Assembly: GCA_964387935.1 (NCBI GenBank)
Contig: CAYLZN010000106.1
Coordinates: 1 to 15,702 of the forward strand
From: CAYLZN01 sp964387935
Lineage (GTDB): Bacteria; Acidobacteriota; Vicinamibacteria; Vicinamibacterales; JAFNAJ01
Direction of reading: 5' to 3'
Length of the DNA: 15,702 bases
The notes below the pieces were generated by a model that saw only the letters and a list, made by a program, of their open reading frames with translations, was not told the origin of the DNA and did not search any database. Position 1 is the first letter of the stretch, and each line of letters begins with the position of its first letter. This document shows, piece after piece, positions 7,151 to 13,819 of the stretch. A program made the translations under genes and the position numbers.

Positions 7151-8056
7151 ATGCCCGGACGCTTCCTGCTCGCAGGTCTCCTGCTCCTCCTGCCGGTCCT
7201 GGCCGCGGCCGACGACATCTACCTCAAAGGGGGCGGAAAGGTCAGCGGGCGCATCCTCTCGCGGACGGACACCTCCGTCGAAATTGACGTCGGCGCCGGC
7301 AAGGTCACCCTGCCGATGAGCGCCGTGCTTCGCATCGAGGAACGTCGCTCGGCGCTCCACGACTATCACGACCGCGCCAGCGCCCTTCGCGCCGATGATC
7401 TGAAGGGCTGGCTGGAGCTGGCTCGATGGGCCACGAAGCAGGGACTCGGCACGCAGGCGCGCCAGGCGTACGAGCGCGTGCTCCGCGTGGATCCATCCCA
7501 CGCGGAAGCGAACCGCGCCGTCGGGCACGTGCTGCTCGATGGGGTGTGGATGACCGAGGAGCAGAGCTACCTCGCGCGCGGCTTCGTCAGGTTCGAGGGC
7601 GAGTGGATGCTGCCTCCGGAGCGCGAGGCGATCCTCCGCGAGCGCCAGGGCGCGGCAGAGGCGGAACGTCGCCAACTCGACGCGGAGGTCCGCGCGCGCG
7701 ATGCCGAACTGCGCGCGATGGAAGCCGAGGCCCGGGCCAGGGAGGCGGAGGCGGCGGCGGCCGCCCCTCCGGTCGGCGGGATTCCGCTCTGGTGGGGCTG
7801 GGGATCGTGGGGCCCGTGGCCGGTGTGGCCGAACCCGCCAATCGTCGTGCCCCCCGTGCCGCCCAATCCCCGTCCGCCCGGCCCGCGTCCCCCGGGCCCG
7901 CGCCCGAGGCAGTCAGAGGGTGGCGCGCGTCCGCGCGCAGAGTCGCCGCCTGCCGCAGACTCGCCGCCGAGTGGGCCCACGACTGCGCCCCCGAACCGCC
8001 CGGCGACGAAGCCCTTGCCGAAGCCCGGCGGGAAACCGGGCGGCAAGCCCGGATAG
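7151..8056 (+). CDS. Secreted Pro/Trp-rich protein of unknown function with an N-terminal beta module
   Basis: The ATG at 7151 has GGGAGAGG at a 5-bp spacing; the frame is open further upstream, but that part overlaps other genes. The predicted protein has 301 residues. Residues 1-20 are a Sec signal peptide (LLAGLLLLLPVLAAA, cleavage before DD). Residues about 21-60 form a compact beta-rich module (DIYLKGGGKVSGRILS, VTLPMSAVLRIEE), often seen in front of TPR regions. Residues 70-155 look like TPR-type helices (GWLELARWATKQGLGTQARQ). A charged coiled coil at about 156-205 (RERQGAAEAERRQLDAEVRA) precedes a Trp/Pro segment (WWGWGSWGPWPVWPNPP) and a basic Pro/Gly tail ending in KPGGKPGGKPG. Export to the periplasm or cell surface is likely; the role is unknown. 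A predicted scaffold or wall-binding function would be a guess. Confidence 0.8.
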   Translation: MPGRFLLAGLLLLLPVLAAADDIYLKGGGKVSGRILSRTDTSVEIDVGAGKVTLPMSAVLRIEERRSALHDYHDRASALRADDLKGWLELARWATKQGLGTQARQAYERVLRVDPSHAEANRAVGHVLLDGVWMTEEQSYLARGFVRFEGEWMLPPEREAILRERQGAAEAERRQLDAEVRARDAELRAMEAEARAREAEAAAAAPPVGGIPLWWGWGSWGPWPVWPNPPIVVPPVPPNPRPPGPRPPGPRPRQSEGGARPRAESPPAADSPPSGPTTAPPNRPATKPLPKPGGKPGGKPG

Positions 8057-8123
8057 TGCGCGCCTCGAGCTGACCATCGGCTGGCGACCTGCGGCTGGCG
8101 GCGGGCGGCGCACCGCGCATGAC

Positions 8124-8157
8124 CCGCACGGTGGAAATCGCTCGTTGCCCCGTGCGG
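8124..8157. promoter_or_regulatory. Inverted repeat upstream of the serine hydrolase gene
   Basis: CCGCACGG (8124-8131) and CCGTGCGG (8150-8157) are exact 8-bp complements separated by 18 bp. The right arm ends 3 bp before a TAGAAT -10-like box. There is no T-run, so it is not an intrinsic terminator; an operator is possible. Confidence 0.3.
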
Positions 8158-8160
8158 CAG

Positions 8161-8166
8161 TAGAAT
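8161..8166 (+). promoter_or_regulatory. Candidate -10 box for the serine hydrolase gene
   Basis: TAGAAT matches the sigma-70 -10 consensus at five of six bases and lies 23 bp before the ATG at 8190. No convincing -35 box is seen at 16-18 bp spacing, so this is tentative. Confidence 0.3.
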
Positions 8167-8189
8167 GCGCCGAGACGAGGGGGGTGCGT

Positions 8190-9131
8190 ATGCGCGGCCT
8201 GGTCCGATGGTCTCTCACCGCGTCGTGCCTGGGGCTGTTCGGACTCGCGTGGCCTGTCCCGCCTGTGCTCGCACAGTCGTCGCCCCGGACCCCGCCACCG
8301 CTCGAGCGCCTCGAGGCCTCCATCGAGCGGATCACCACGAGCCTCAATGCCACGTGGGGGATTTACATCACGTGCCTCGAGACGGGCGAGGAGATCGCCA
8401 TCAACGCGGACCGGCAGATGGACACGATGAGCGTGATCAAGATCCCGCTCATGATCGAGGTCTTCGAGCAGATCAAGGCAGGCCGTCTCCGTCCCGAGGA
8501 CAAGTACACGCTGACCAGGGAGGACATGCGGCCGGGCACGGGCGTGATGCGGTCCCTGGACCCGGGCGCCGTGGTGACGGTGAAGGATCTGGTCACGCTC
8601 ATGATCATCGTCTCGGACAACACGGCGACCGACGTGTTGTACCGGCTCGTCGGCGGGCCCGCGGCCGTGAACACGCGGATGCAGGCGCTCGGATTTCCGC
8701 AGACACGCGCTCCGGCCGACGCCGCCGCGTGGTTTGCCGCGATCGAGGCCTCCGCGGATCGGGCGGCGTTCCACCGTGAGGGCAAGCACCCGTTCGGCCT
8801 CTCCACGCCGCGCGAGATCGGCCGGATGATCGAGATGATGGAGCGGGGCACCCTGGTGGACAAGGCGTCCTCGGAGCAGATGCTGCAGGTCATGCGCGGC
8901 CAGCTCTATCGCACGCGCATCCCGCGCTACGTGTCCGGCTGGCGCGTACCCCACAAGACCGGCGATTTTCTGCCGTACATCGGCAACGACGTCGGTGCCC
9001 TCGAAGCGCCGGGCCGGACCGTCGTGGTGTCGATCTTCACCGCGAACCACTTCGGGAACGGGCACGCCCTCGAGGACGCGATCGGCCGCGTCTCGGAGCA
9101 GGTCGCGGCGTATTTCGGGTTCCGCCCGTGA
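8190..9131 (+). CDS. Secreted class A beta-lactamase-fold serine hydrolase
   Basis: The ATG at 8190 has a GAGGGGGG ribosome-binding stretch 5 bp upstream and a signal peptide at residues 1-29 (LTASCLGLFGLAWPVPPVLA), giving 313 residues in total. The three catalytic boxes of the class A beta-lactamase/DD-peptidase fold are present: S81-V-I-K84, S142-D143-N144 (VSDNTATDVL) and K256-T257-G258. Around the expected omega loop (about 170-200, FPQTRAPADAAAWFAAIEAS) there is no ExxLN box, so the general base Glu166 of true class A enzymes is not recognisable. It can be expected to acylate a beta-lactam or D-Ala-type substrate in the periplasm, but efficient beta-lactam hydrolysis is doubtful. It could equally be a peptidase or esterase. 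The stop overlaps the start of the next small ORF by 4 bp. Confidence 0.9.
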   Translation: MRGLVRWSLTASCLGLFGLAWPVPPVLAQSSPRTPPPLERLEASIERITTSLNATWGIYITCLETGEEIAINADRQMDTMSVIKIPLMIEVFEQIKAGRLRPEDKYTLTREDMRPGTGVMRSLDPGAVVTVKDLVTLMIIVSDNTATDVLYRLVGGPAAVNTRMQALGFPQTRAPADAAAWFAAIEASADRAAFHREGKHPFGLSTPREIGRMIEMMERGTLVDKASSEQMLQVMRGQLYRTRIPRYVSGWRVPHKTGDFLPYIGNDVGALEAPGRTVVVSIFTANHFGNGHALEDAIGRVSEQVAAYFGFRP

Positions 9132-9343
9132 CACTGCCGCGCAGCATTCGGCACTGGTGGCCCCTCGCGCTGCCGGTGCTCGAACGGTTTCACACGGGCG
9201 AGGCGTGCGATCACGCGACGTCGCTCTGCCAGTACGAGCTCGACAAGGCCATCGCGCGCTGCCGCGGCCACAATCAGCCGCCGCGCTGGCTGCCGCTCTT
9301 CCCCCGCCGGCGGGACACCACGCCACCGAGTGCATCGCCGTGA
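9128..9343 (+). CDS. Small coupled protein of unknown function
   Basis: This 71-residue ORF starts at a GTG sharing the bases GTGA with the stop of the serine hydrolase. Almost all third codon positions are G or C, as in the neighbouring genes, which supports real coding. I do not recognise the family. Visible features are an N-terminal HWWPLALPVL segment, a cysteine at each of three places (GEACDH, SLCQYE, ARCRGH) that could bind metal or pair, and a basic C-terminal tail (PRRRD). There is no signal peptide or clear membrane helix. Its coupling to the hydrolase suggests related function, but this is inference. Confidence 0.55.
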   Translation: MTLPRSIRHWWPLALPVLERFHTGEACDHATSLCQYELDKAIARCRGHNQPPRWLPLFPRRRDTTPPSASP

Positions 9344-9348
9344 ACCGG

Positions 9349-9390
9349 CAACTGGCAACTGGCAACTGGAAACTGGAAACTGGAAACTGA
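9349..9390. repeat. Heptamer tandem array just upstream of phosphoglucomutase
   Basis: Six consecutive 7-bp units are seen: CAACTGG three times, AAACTGG twice, then AAACTGA. The array ends 6 bp before the pgm ATG and takes the place where a ribosome-binding site would be. It resembles the heptameric short tandem repeats described in cyanobacterial genomes; that it is common in this lineage is my recollection. Confidence 0.9.
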
Positions 9391-9396
9391 AAACCC

Positions 9397-11004
9397 ATGT
9401 CACCGCGCGTGAACATCCCACGACTCATCTCGGCTTACTACACCGACCGACCGGATCCAGCCGTGCGCGCAGAGCGCGTGGCCTTCGGGACGTCCGGCCA
9501 CCGCGGCTCGTCGCTCCGGCGCTCGTTCAACGAGGCGCACATCCTCGCGATCACCCAGGCGATCTGCGAGTACCGCGCCGCGCAGGGCACCACGGGCCCG
9601 GTGTTCCTCGGCATGGACACGCACGCGCTCTCCGAGCCGGCCTTCGCCAGCGCGCTCGAAGTACTGGCCGCCCACGGCGTCCACGTGCTCATCGATCCCG
9701 AGCTGGGCTACACGCCCACCCCCGCGCTCTCGCACGCGATTCTCTCGTTCAACCGGGGCCGGCCCGCCGGCTTTGCCGACGGCATCGTGATCACGCCGTC
9801 GCACAACCCCCCGGAAGATGGCGGCTTCAAGTACAACCCGCCCTCGGGCGGGCCCGCCGACACCGACGCGACGGGAGCCATCGAGCGCGCGGCCAACGCC
9901 CTGCTCGCCAACAAGCTCGCGGGCGTGAAGCGGGTGCCGTACGGCGAGGCGCTGCGTGCCGCCACGACCGGTCGCTACGACTACGTGTCCCGCTACGTGG
10001 ACGACCTCGACTCGGTCATCGACATGAAGGCGATCAGGGCAGCCGGGTTGAGGATCGGTGTCGATCCCATGGGGAATTCGGCGATCAACTTCGTCGAACG
10101 CATCGCCGAGCGGTACCGCCTGGGCATCGAGGTGGTGAACCGTGACGTCGATCCCACGTTCCGCTTCATGCCGCCAGACTGGGATGGGCGCATCCGCATG
10201 GACTGCTCGTCGCCCTGGGCCATGGCGAACCTGATCAAGCTGCGCAAGCGCTTCGACGTCGCGTTCGGCAACGACACCGACGCGGACCGCCACGGCATCG
10301 TCACGCCGAGCGTCGGCCTGATGAATCCCAATCACTACCTCGCGGTGGCGGTGGACTACCTGTTCCGCAGCCGCCGCAAGTGGCCGAAGAGCGCCGCGAT
10401 CGGCAAGACCCTCGTCAGCAGTTCCCTCATCGACCGCGTCGGTGCGAAGCTGCGACGGCAGGTCGTCGAGGTCCCGGTCGGGTTCAAGTGGTTCGTGAGC
10501 GGCCTGCTCGACGGCTCGATGGGCTTCGGCGGCGAGGAGAGCGCGGGCGCGTCGTTCCTGCGGCGCGATGGCCGCGTGTGGACGACCGACAAGGACGGGC
10601 TGATCATGGGCCTGCTCGCGGCGGAGATCACGGCCCGGACCGGCCGCGATCCCGGCGAGCACTACCGGGCGCTGACGGAGGCCTTCGGCGCGCCCGTCTA
10701 CGAGCGCATCGACGCGCCGGCAACCGCGGACCAGAAGGCGGCCCTGCAGCGCCTGTCACCGGAACAGGTGACGGCGAGGTCGCTCGCCGGCGAACCCATC
10801 GAGGCCATGCTGACGCGCGCGCCCGGCAACGGCGCGAGCATCGGCGGCCTCAAGGTCGTCAGCGCCAACGGGTGGTTTGCGGCGCGTCCGTCGGGCACGG
10901 AGGACGTCTACAAGATCTATGCGGAGAGCTTCCGCGGGAAGCCGCACCTCAGGCGCATTCAGGACGATGCGCGGGCGATCGTCAGCGCGGCGCTCAAAGG
11001 GTGA
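9397..11004 (+). CDS. pgm: Phosphoglucomutase (alpha-D-glucose phosphate-specific)
   Basis: The predicted enzyme has 535 residues, close to the roughly 546 of E. coli Pgm. It interconverts glucose 1-phosphate and glucose 6-phosphate in the cytosol, feeding glycogen, trehalose and nucleotide-sugar routes. All family motifs are present: FGTSGHRG (30-37), the phosphoserine loop TPSHNPPEDGG with S135, the Mg2+ loop GNDTDADRHG (D293, D295, D297), the sugar-binding loop GEESAG (379-384) and the phosphate-binding RPSGTED (497-503). The start MSPRVNIPRLISAYY is typical for the family. There is no recognisable Shine-Dalgarno sequence, because the heptamer array lies directly in front, so initiation may depend on coupling, leaderless mRNA or an unusual 5' region. 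A second heptamer array follows the stop. Confidence 0.96.
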   Translation: MSPRVNIPRLISAYYTDRPDPAVRAERVAFGTSGHRGSSLRRSFNEAHILAITQAICEYRAAQGTTGPVFLGMDTHALSEPAFASALEVLAAHGVHVLIDPELGYTPTPALSHAILSFNRGRPAGFADGIVITPSHNPPEDGGFKYNPPSGGPADTDATGAIERAANALLANKLAGVKRVPYGEALRAATTGRYDYVSRYVDDLDSVIDMKAIRAAGLRIGVDPMGNSAINFVERIAERYRLGIEVVNRDVDPTFRFMPPDWDGRIRMDCSSPWAMANLIKLRKRFDVAFGNDTDADRHGIVTPSVGLMNPNHYLAVAVDYLFRSRRKWPKSAAIGKTLVSSSLIDRVGAKLRRQVVEVPVGFKWFVSGLLDGSMGFGGEESAGASFLRRDGRVWTTDKDGLIMGLLAAEITARTGRDPGEHYRALTEAFGAPVYERIDAPATADQKAALQRLSPEQVTARSLAGEPIEAMLTRAPGNGASIGGLKVVSANGWFAARPSGTEDVYKIYAESFRGKPHLRRIQDDARAIVSAALKG

Positions 11005-11024
11005 CAGAAAGTGCGACGTGCCGG

Positions 11025-11077
11025 GTGCCTCGTGCCTGCGCCCTGCGCCGTGAGCCCTGCGCCCTGAGCCTGCCCTG
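11025..11077. repeat. Degenerate heptamer array downstream of phosphoglucomutase
   Basis: Units of 7 bp can be read in register: GTGCCTC, GTGCCTG, CGCCCTG, CGCCGTG, AGCCCTG, CGCCCTG, then AGCCTG and a partial unit. It fills most of the 74-bp gap between the convergent pgm and the pilin-like gene. No typical terminator hairpin with a T-run is visible there. Confidence 0.7.
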
Positions 11078-11078
11078 T

Positions 11079-11498
11079 CTACTTCGCCGGGCAGTCGAGC
11101 GCGCGGCCCGTGTAGATAAGTCCACCCTCGTCGGTGAAGAACGCGAGCGCGCACGGCGTCGCTGAGGTCAAAGACGCGCGGTAGCCGCGCCCATCGGCGG
11201 CGCTGATCAGCGTCAGGGTGTATCCCTTGATCGAGGCCGAGATGTCGTTGATCGGCGTCACCGACCCGGAGAGCGTCGTGTCCTGTCGCAACACGGCGTC
11301 GAGGTTACCGTAGCGCCCGCTGGCCCCGCGCGCGATCGTCGCCTGCGCGGTGTTGAGCTTCCGCAGCACCTGCACCCCATCCCGCGGCTGCAGTTCAGGC
11401 GCGCCAGGAGCAGGTGGCGCCTGAGCGGCGGCGACCATCACGGCACCGACCGCCAGAAGCAACGACACGCGCAAGACGGGGATTGGCAGCACGGTCAT
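11079..11498 (-). CDS. Small secreted protein with a type IV pilin-like C-terminal domain
   Basis: The ATG at 11498 has a strong GGAGG at a 7-bp spacing; 139 residues in total. Residues 1-25 form a signal peptide (VLRVSLLLAVGAVMVAAAQA). A short Pro/Ala stretch follows. The rest resembles the globular part of acidobacterial pilin-like proteins: LRKLNTAQATIA, a Tyr-Gly-Asn segment (RYGNLDAVL), GYTLTLISA and the ending ALAFFTDEGGLIYTGRA. There is no prepilin leader with the G|FTLIE cleavage pattern, so it may be a soluble periplasmic or surface relative rather than a pilus subunit. Two cysteines (TPCAL, DCPAK) could form a disulfide, as in many pilin C-termini. The assignment rests on pattern memory. 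It stands alone; the divergent neighbour is a broken ATPase gene. Confidence 0.78.
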   Translation of the reverse strand: MTVLPIPVLRVSLLLAVGAVMVAAAQAPPAPGAPELQPRDGVQVLRKLNTAQATIARGASGRYGNLDAVLRQDTTLSGSVTPINDISASIKGYTLTLISAADGRGYRASLTSATPCALAFFTDEGGLIYTGRALDCPAK

Positions 11499-11524
11499 GA
11501 CCCACCTCCGAAGGGAACGTGCGG

Positions 11525-11530
11525 AGTGTA
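11525..11530 (-). promoter_or_regulatory. Candidate extended -10 element for the pilin-like gene
   Basis: On the minus strand the sequence reads TGCTACACT, an extended -10-like element 26 bp before the ATG at 11498. A 10-bp palindrome CTGGCGCCAG (11535-11544) lies just upstream. Tentative. Confidence 0.3.
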
Positions 11531-11557
11531 GCATCTGGCGCCAGCCACAAGCATGAA

Positions 11558-11582
11558 CACCAAAATTACGGTAAAATTGGTG
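11558..11582. promoter_or_regulatory. AT-rich imperfect palindrome in front of the ATPase relic
   Basis: CACCAAAATTAC and GTAAAATTGGTG flank a single G; ten of the twelve arm positions are complementary. TAAAAT (11572-11577) is a good -10-like box for the plus strand. The base composition is far more AT-rich than the surroundings. It probably is the original promoter/operator of the broken ATPase gene. Confidence 0.45.
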
Positions 11583-11585
11583 TCG

Positions 11586-11765
11586 ATGCTGCCACGTGAT
11601 CTGGAGCTGCCCACATCCGCGTTCTTCCTGTTCGGCCCGCGCGGGACGGGCAAGAGCACCTGGGTCAGGAACAGGCTGCCCGACGCGCTGGTGGTCGACC
11701 TGCTGCCGGCCGACTGCGGCCTCTGGCGGCGGGCAGGTCGCCGGGCTGCAGGGGCGATTCCGTGA
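11586..11765 (+). pseudogene. 5' fragment of a DUF4143-type AAA ATPase gene
   Basis: From the ATG at 11586 the product reads MLPRDLELPTSAFFLFGPRG and continues TGKSTWVRNRLPDALVVDLL. This is the standard opening of ATP-binding proteins with a C-terminal DUF4143 domain, including Walker A GPRGTGKS (17-24). Similarity ends at about residue 40 (near 11705); the frame then runs through unrelated Arg/Ala-rich sequence to a stop at 11765. Full-length relatives have around 380 residues, so Walker B, the rest of the ATPase and the DUF4143 domain are gone. The remaining frame overlaps the 3' end of the GNAT gene on the other strand. An in-frame ATG at 11553 exists but lies inside the palindrome region. 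Confidence 0.8.
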
Positions 11766-12411
11766 CGTGCCGTCGAAACCAGCGCCAGCGGACCACCCTG
11801 ACCGTGAAAGGTTCCCAGCCGATCCCTGCCGCGGCGACCAGCGATCGCGTGTTCTCTTTCCGAATGAAGGCCAGGCCGCGGCGGGCGCCTTCCCTGGCCG
11901 CCAGTGCCAACAGATACAGGGTCAGGTAGCGCATCAGCCGATAGCCCCTGTAGTCCGGGTGCGTGTAGATCTCGTCGCACAAGACCGTTCCGGGGTCCAG
12001 GGGCCGGAACCCCGTGCCGTAGTAGGCTTGAAACGCCCCATTGTCGCGCGATCGCACCAGCCAGCACATGCAGCAGGGTCGACCGTCTGCGGTGATCCCG
12101 ACATAGCAGGTGGGCAGGGCAGACTCAGCCAACAGGCGGCGGATGAACACCGCGCGGAGTTCGTCCGGGGACCCATCGGCGCGGGTTGGATCCAGCAGCG
12201 AATCGAGATCGCCGTCCGCGAGTTCGCGAACGGTCAGGGGAAGTGGCGGATCGGGAACCGGGGCCAGGCGCGTGAATTCGAGGTGGAAGCCGTAATGTAC
12301 TTCCTCGCTGTGCCAGCGTCGCCGCGCCTCGGCCAGCGCCAGCCGCAGGGCCGACCGGTTGCCGTTCTCCAGCATGAGGTACGCGAATCGGAGGGTACGG
12401 CGGAGGCCCAC
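11665..12411 (-). CDS. GNAT-type N-acetyltransferase, probably linked to surface polysaccharide
   Basis: The 248-residue frame starts at GTG 12411, 3 bp after the glycosyltransferase stop; ATG 12375 is an alternative. The GNAT-like core is seen at about 100-205: a strand TCYVGITADGRPCCMCWLV, then the acceptor region DEIYTHPDYRGYRLMRYL, where YRGYRL sits at the acetyl-CoA pyrophosphate loop, and the helix TLYLLALAAREGARRG. The first 60 residues form a helix-rich extension. Residues about 216-248 are encoded opposite the ATPase fragment and are Arg/Pro/Ala-rich; they are probably not native, so the original stop seems to have been lost at the rearrangement. Placement after a family 2 glycosyltransferase suggests acetylation of a sugar or lipid-linked intermediate. 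Substrate unknown. Confidence 0.75.
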   Translation of the reverse strand: MGLRRTLRFAYLMLENGNRSALRLALAEARRRWHSEEVHYGFHLEFTRLAPVPDPPLPLTVRELADGDLDSLLDPTRADGSPDELRAVFIRRLLAESALPTCYVGITADGRPCCMCWLVRSRDNGAFQAYYGTGFRPLDPGTVLCDEIYTHPDYRGYRLMRYLTLYLLALAAREGARRGLAFIRKENTRSLVAAAGIGWEPFTVRVVRWRWFRRHVTESPLQPGDLPAARGRSRPAAGRPPARRAACS

Positions 12412-12414
12412 AGG

Positions 12415-13329
12415 CTATCTCACGAGCTGCCGCGTGTGCGGAGTTGTGAGCGCCCGCCAGAAGTCACGCGTGAGCGTGCTGGTGCCTGACAGGCAGAAGG
12501 CGGCCGTGGCGCCGAGCCCGCGGCGCAACGCACGGCCCGCCCTCCGTCCGCGCAGGTTCCACGCGACGGCCGTCAGATAGGCCCGCACCCAGCGCCCGCG
12601 CCAGTACGGCGTGCGCGCCGACGCGCGCAGGCGTGAGAACGCGCCGGCCTCGTCCAGCACGTTGTCGCGCGACCACACGCTGTAGGCGGTCGCCCGCCGG
12701 TAGTCGGTCGTGCTCTGTTCCCGGTCCCGACGGATGCAGGCAACCGGCGTCGCCGTTCCGGCGAATTCCCCCTGGAGTGCCACGCGCCGACACAGGTCCT
12801 TGTCCTGGCACACGGTCAATCGATGGTCGAAACCGCCGGCGGCGAAAAAGCAGCCGGACCGCACCAACGACACCTGGAGGGGGAGCCACTCTCCGGCCAT
12901 GACCTGCACGAACACGTTGCCGTCCACCCCGATGTGGTGATCGACGAGTACCCGATCCGTCCTGTCCACCAGGCGGGCGGCGCCGTACACCCAGACCGCC
13001 TGGGTGGCCCTGGCTGCGGTCCAGAGGGCCGCCAGACCCCCGGGCAGCATCCAGTCATCGTCGTCGAGGAAATGGAGGTACTCACCCCGTGCCACGGCCG
13101 CGCCGGTGTTTCGCGCGACGCAGCGCTCGCGCCTTGGCGTCTGCAACAGCGTCACGTTGGCCGCCCCGTGCCATGCCGAAGCGTCCAGCGGTCGCCCCGA
13201 GTCGTTGACGACGATGACCTCGAACTCCTGCGGCGCGACATCCTGGGCGAGCACGCTCCGGACCGCTCGGTCCAGGGACGGACGACCGACGGAGGCGATG
13301 ATCGTCGAGGAGAACATCCGGTGATTCAC
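12415..13329 (-). CDS. Family 2 glycosyltransferase
   Basis: From the GTG at 13329 the protein has 304 residues; this start overlaps the TGA of the DUF2177 gene as GTGA. The ATG at 13317 (MFSSTIIASVGRPSL) is a good alternative, also without a clear ribosome-binding site. The GT-A fold is indicated by the opening beta strand, VLAQDVAPQEFEVIVVNDSG (27-45), the nucleotide-binding run RCVARNTGAAVARGEYLHFL (69-88) and the D-rich metal site DDDDW (89-93). The second half is Arg-rich (WRGRWVRAYLTAVAWNLRGR) and may contact the membrane. It would transfer a sugar from a nucleotide donor to a glycan or lipid in the cytosol. The downstream GNAT gene fits a small polysaccharide-decoration set. Acceptor and donor cannot be told from sequence. 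Confidence 0.88.
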   Translation of the reverse strand: MNHRMFSSTIIASVGRPSLDRAVRSVLAQDVAPQEFEVIVVNDSGRPLDASAWHGAANVTLLQTPRRERCVARNTGAAVARGEYLHFLDDDDWMLPGGLAALWTAARATQAVWVYGAARLVDRTDRVLVDHHIGVDGNVFVQVMAGEWLPLQVSLVRSGCFFAAGGFDHRLTVCQDKDLCRRVALQGEFAGTATPVACIRRDREQSTTDYRRATAYSVWSRDNVLDEAGAFSRLRASARTPYWRGRWVRAYLTAVAWNLRGRRAGRALRRGLGATAAFCLSGTSTLTRDFWRALTTPHTRQLVR

Positions 13330-13757
13330 ACGAGCCTGGTCCAGATCTGATACGAGGCGTAGGCGACGGCCGCCGTGAGCGCGGACCCCCACGCCAGATC
13401 GACCACCGTGACGATCAACGGCCAGTCGCGCAGCGTTGCGTGGTTGGTGAGGTCGTAGGTGGCGTACGCGACGAACCCGAAGAAGGCACCCTGCGCCAGC
13501 GCGCGCACCGGGCTGCCAGCATCGAGCGCCGGCCTGATGGCGAACACGACGATGCCAGCGATGTAGATCAGGTAGAAGAGCAGGGCGGGGCCCCAGTTGA
13601 CCTCGGTTCCGAGCAGGTGGCCCAGGTGTTCGCGGTAGAAGCGCTTCGCCACCACACCCAGCCAGACAAGGTCGATGGCGAAGAACGTCAGCAGCGTCAC
13701 GAGGTAGAGGCCGAGCGCGCGCCCGACCCCGAGGGGGTACGAAGGTCCTGCTGTCAT
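13326..13757 (-). CDS. DUF2177-family integral membrane protein
   Basis: The ATG at 13757 has AGGAG 4 bp upstream, giving 143 residues. Four transmembrane segments are visible: LYLVTLLTFFAIDLVWLGVV, LLFYLIYIAGIVVFAI, LAQGAFFGFVAYATYDLTNH and VVDLAWGSALTAAVAYASY. The short motifs FYREHLG, YATYDLTNHATL and DLAWG are characteristic of DUF2177, a family of unknown function. A longer open frame to 14000 enters the alkB relic in another frame and is not used. The stop is joined to the glycosyltransferase start by a GTGA overlap. Its role beside the transferase is unknown. Confidence 0.9.
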   Translation of the reverse strand: MTAGPSYPLGVGRALGLYLVTLLTFFAIDLVWLGVVAKRFYREHLGHLLGTEVNWGPALLFYLIYIAGIVVFAIRPALDAGSPVRALAQGAFFGFVAYATYDLTNHATLRDWPLIVTVVDLAWGSALTAAVAYASYQIWTRLV

Positions 13758-13819
13758 CGGTCTCCTGTCGCCCCCTTCAGACGCGCGGCATCCTGTTGCC
13801 GGTTCCCGGCCGACCCGGG

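Noticed and set aside
8124..8157. Inverted repeat as an intrinsic terminator of the Pro/Trp-rich gene
   Set aside because: There is no T-run after the stem and the loop is 18 bp; it is listed as a possible operator instead.
9349..9390. CRISPR array
   Set aside because: Units are only 7 bp with no spacers, and no cas genes are present; it is a simple tandem repeat.
7587..9428. 613-residue minus-strand open frame
   Set aside because: It lies opposite two well-supported plus-strand genes and starts in the heptamer array; the translation is low-complexity Arg/Ala/Pro.
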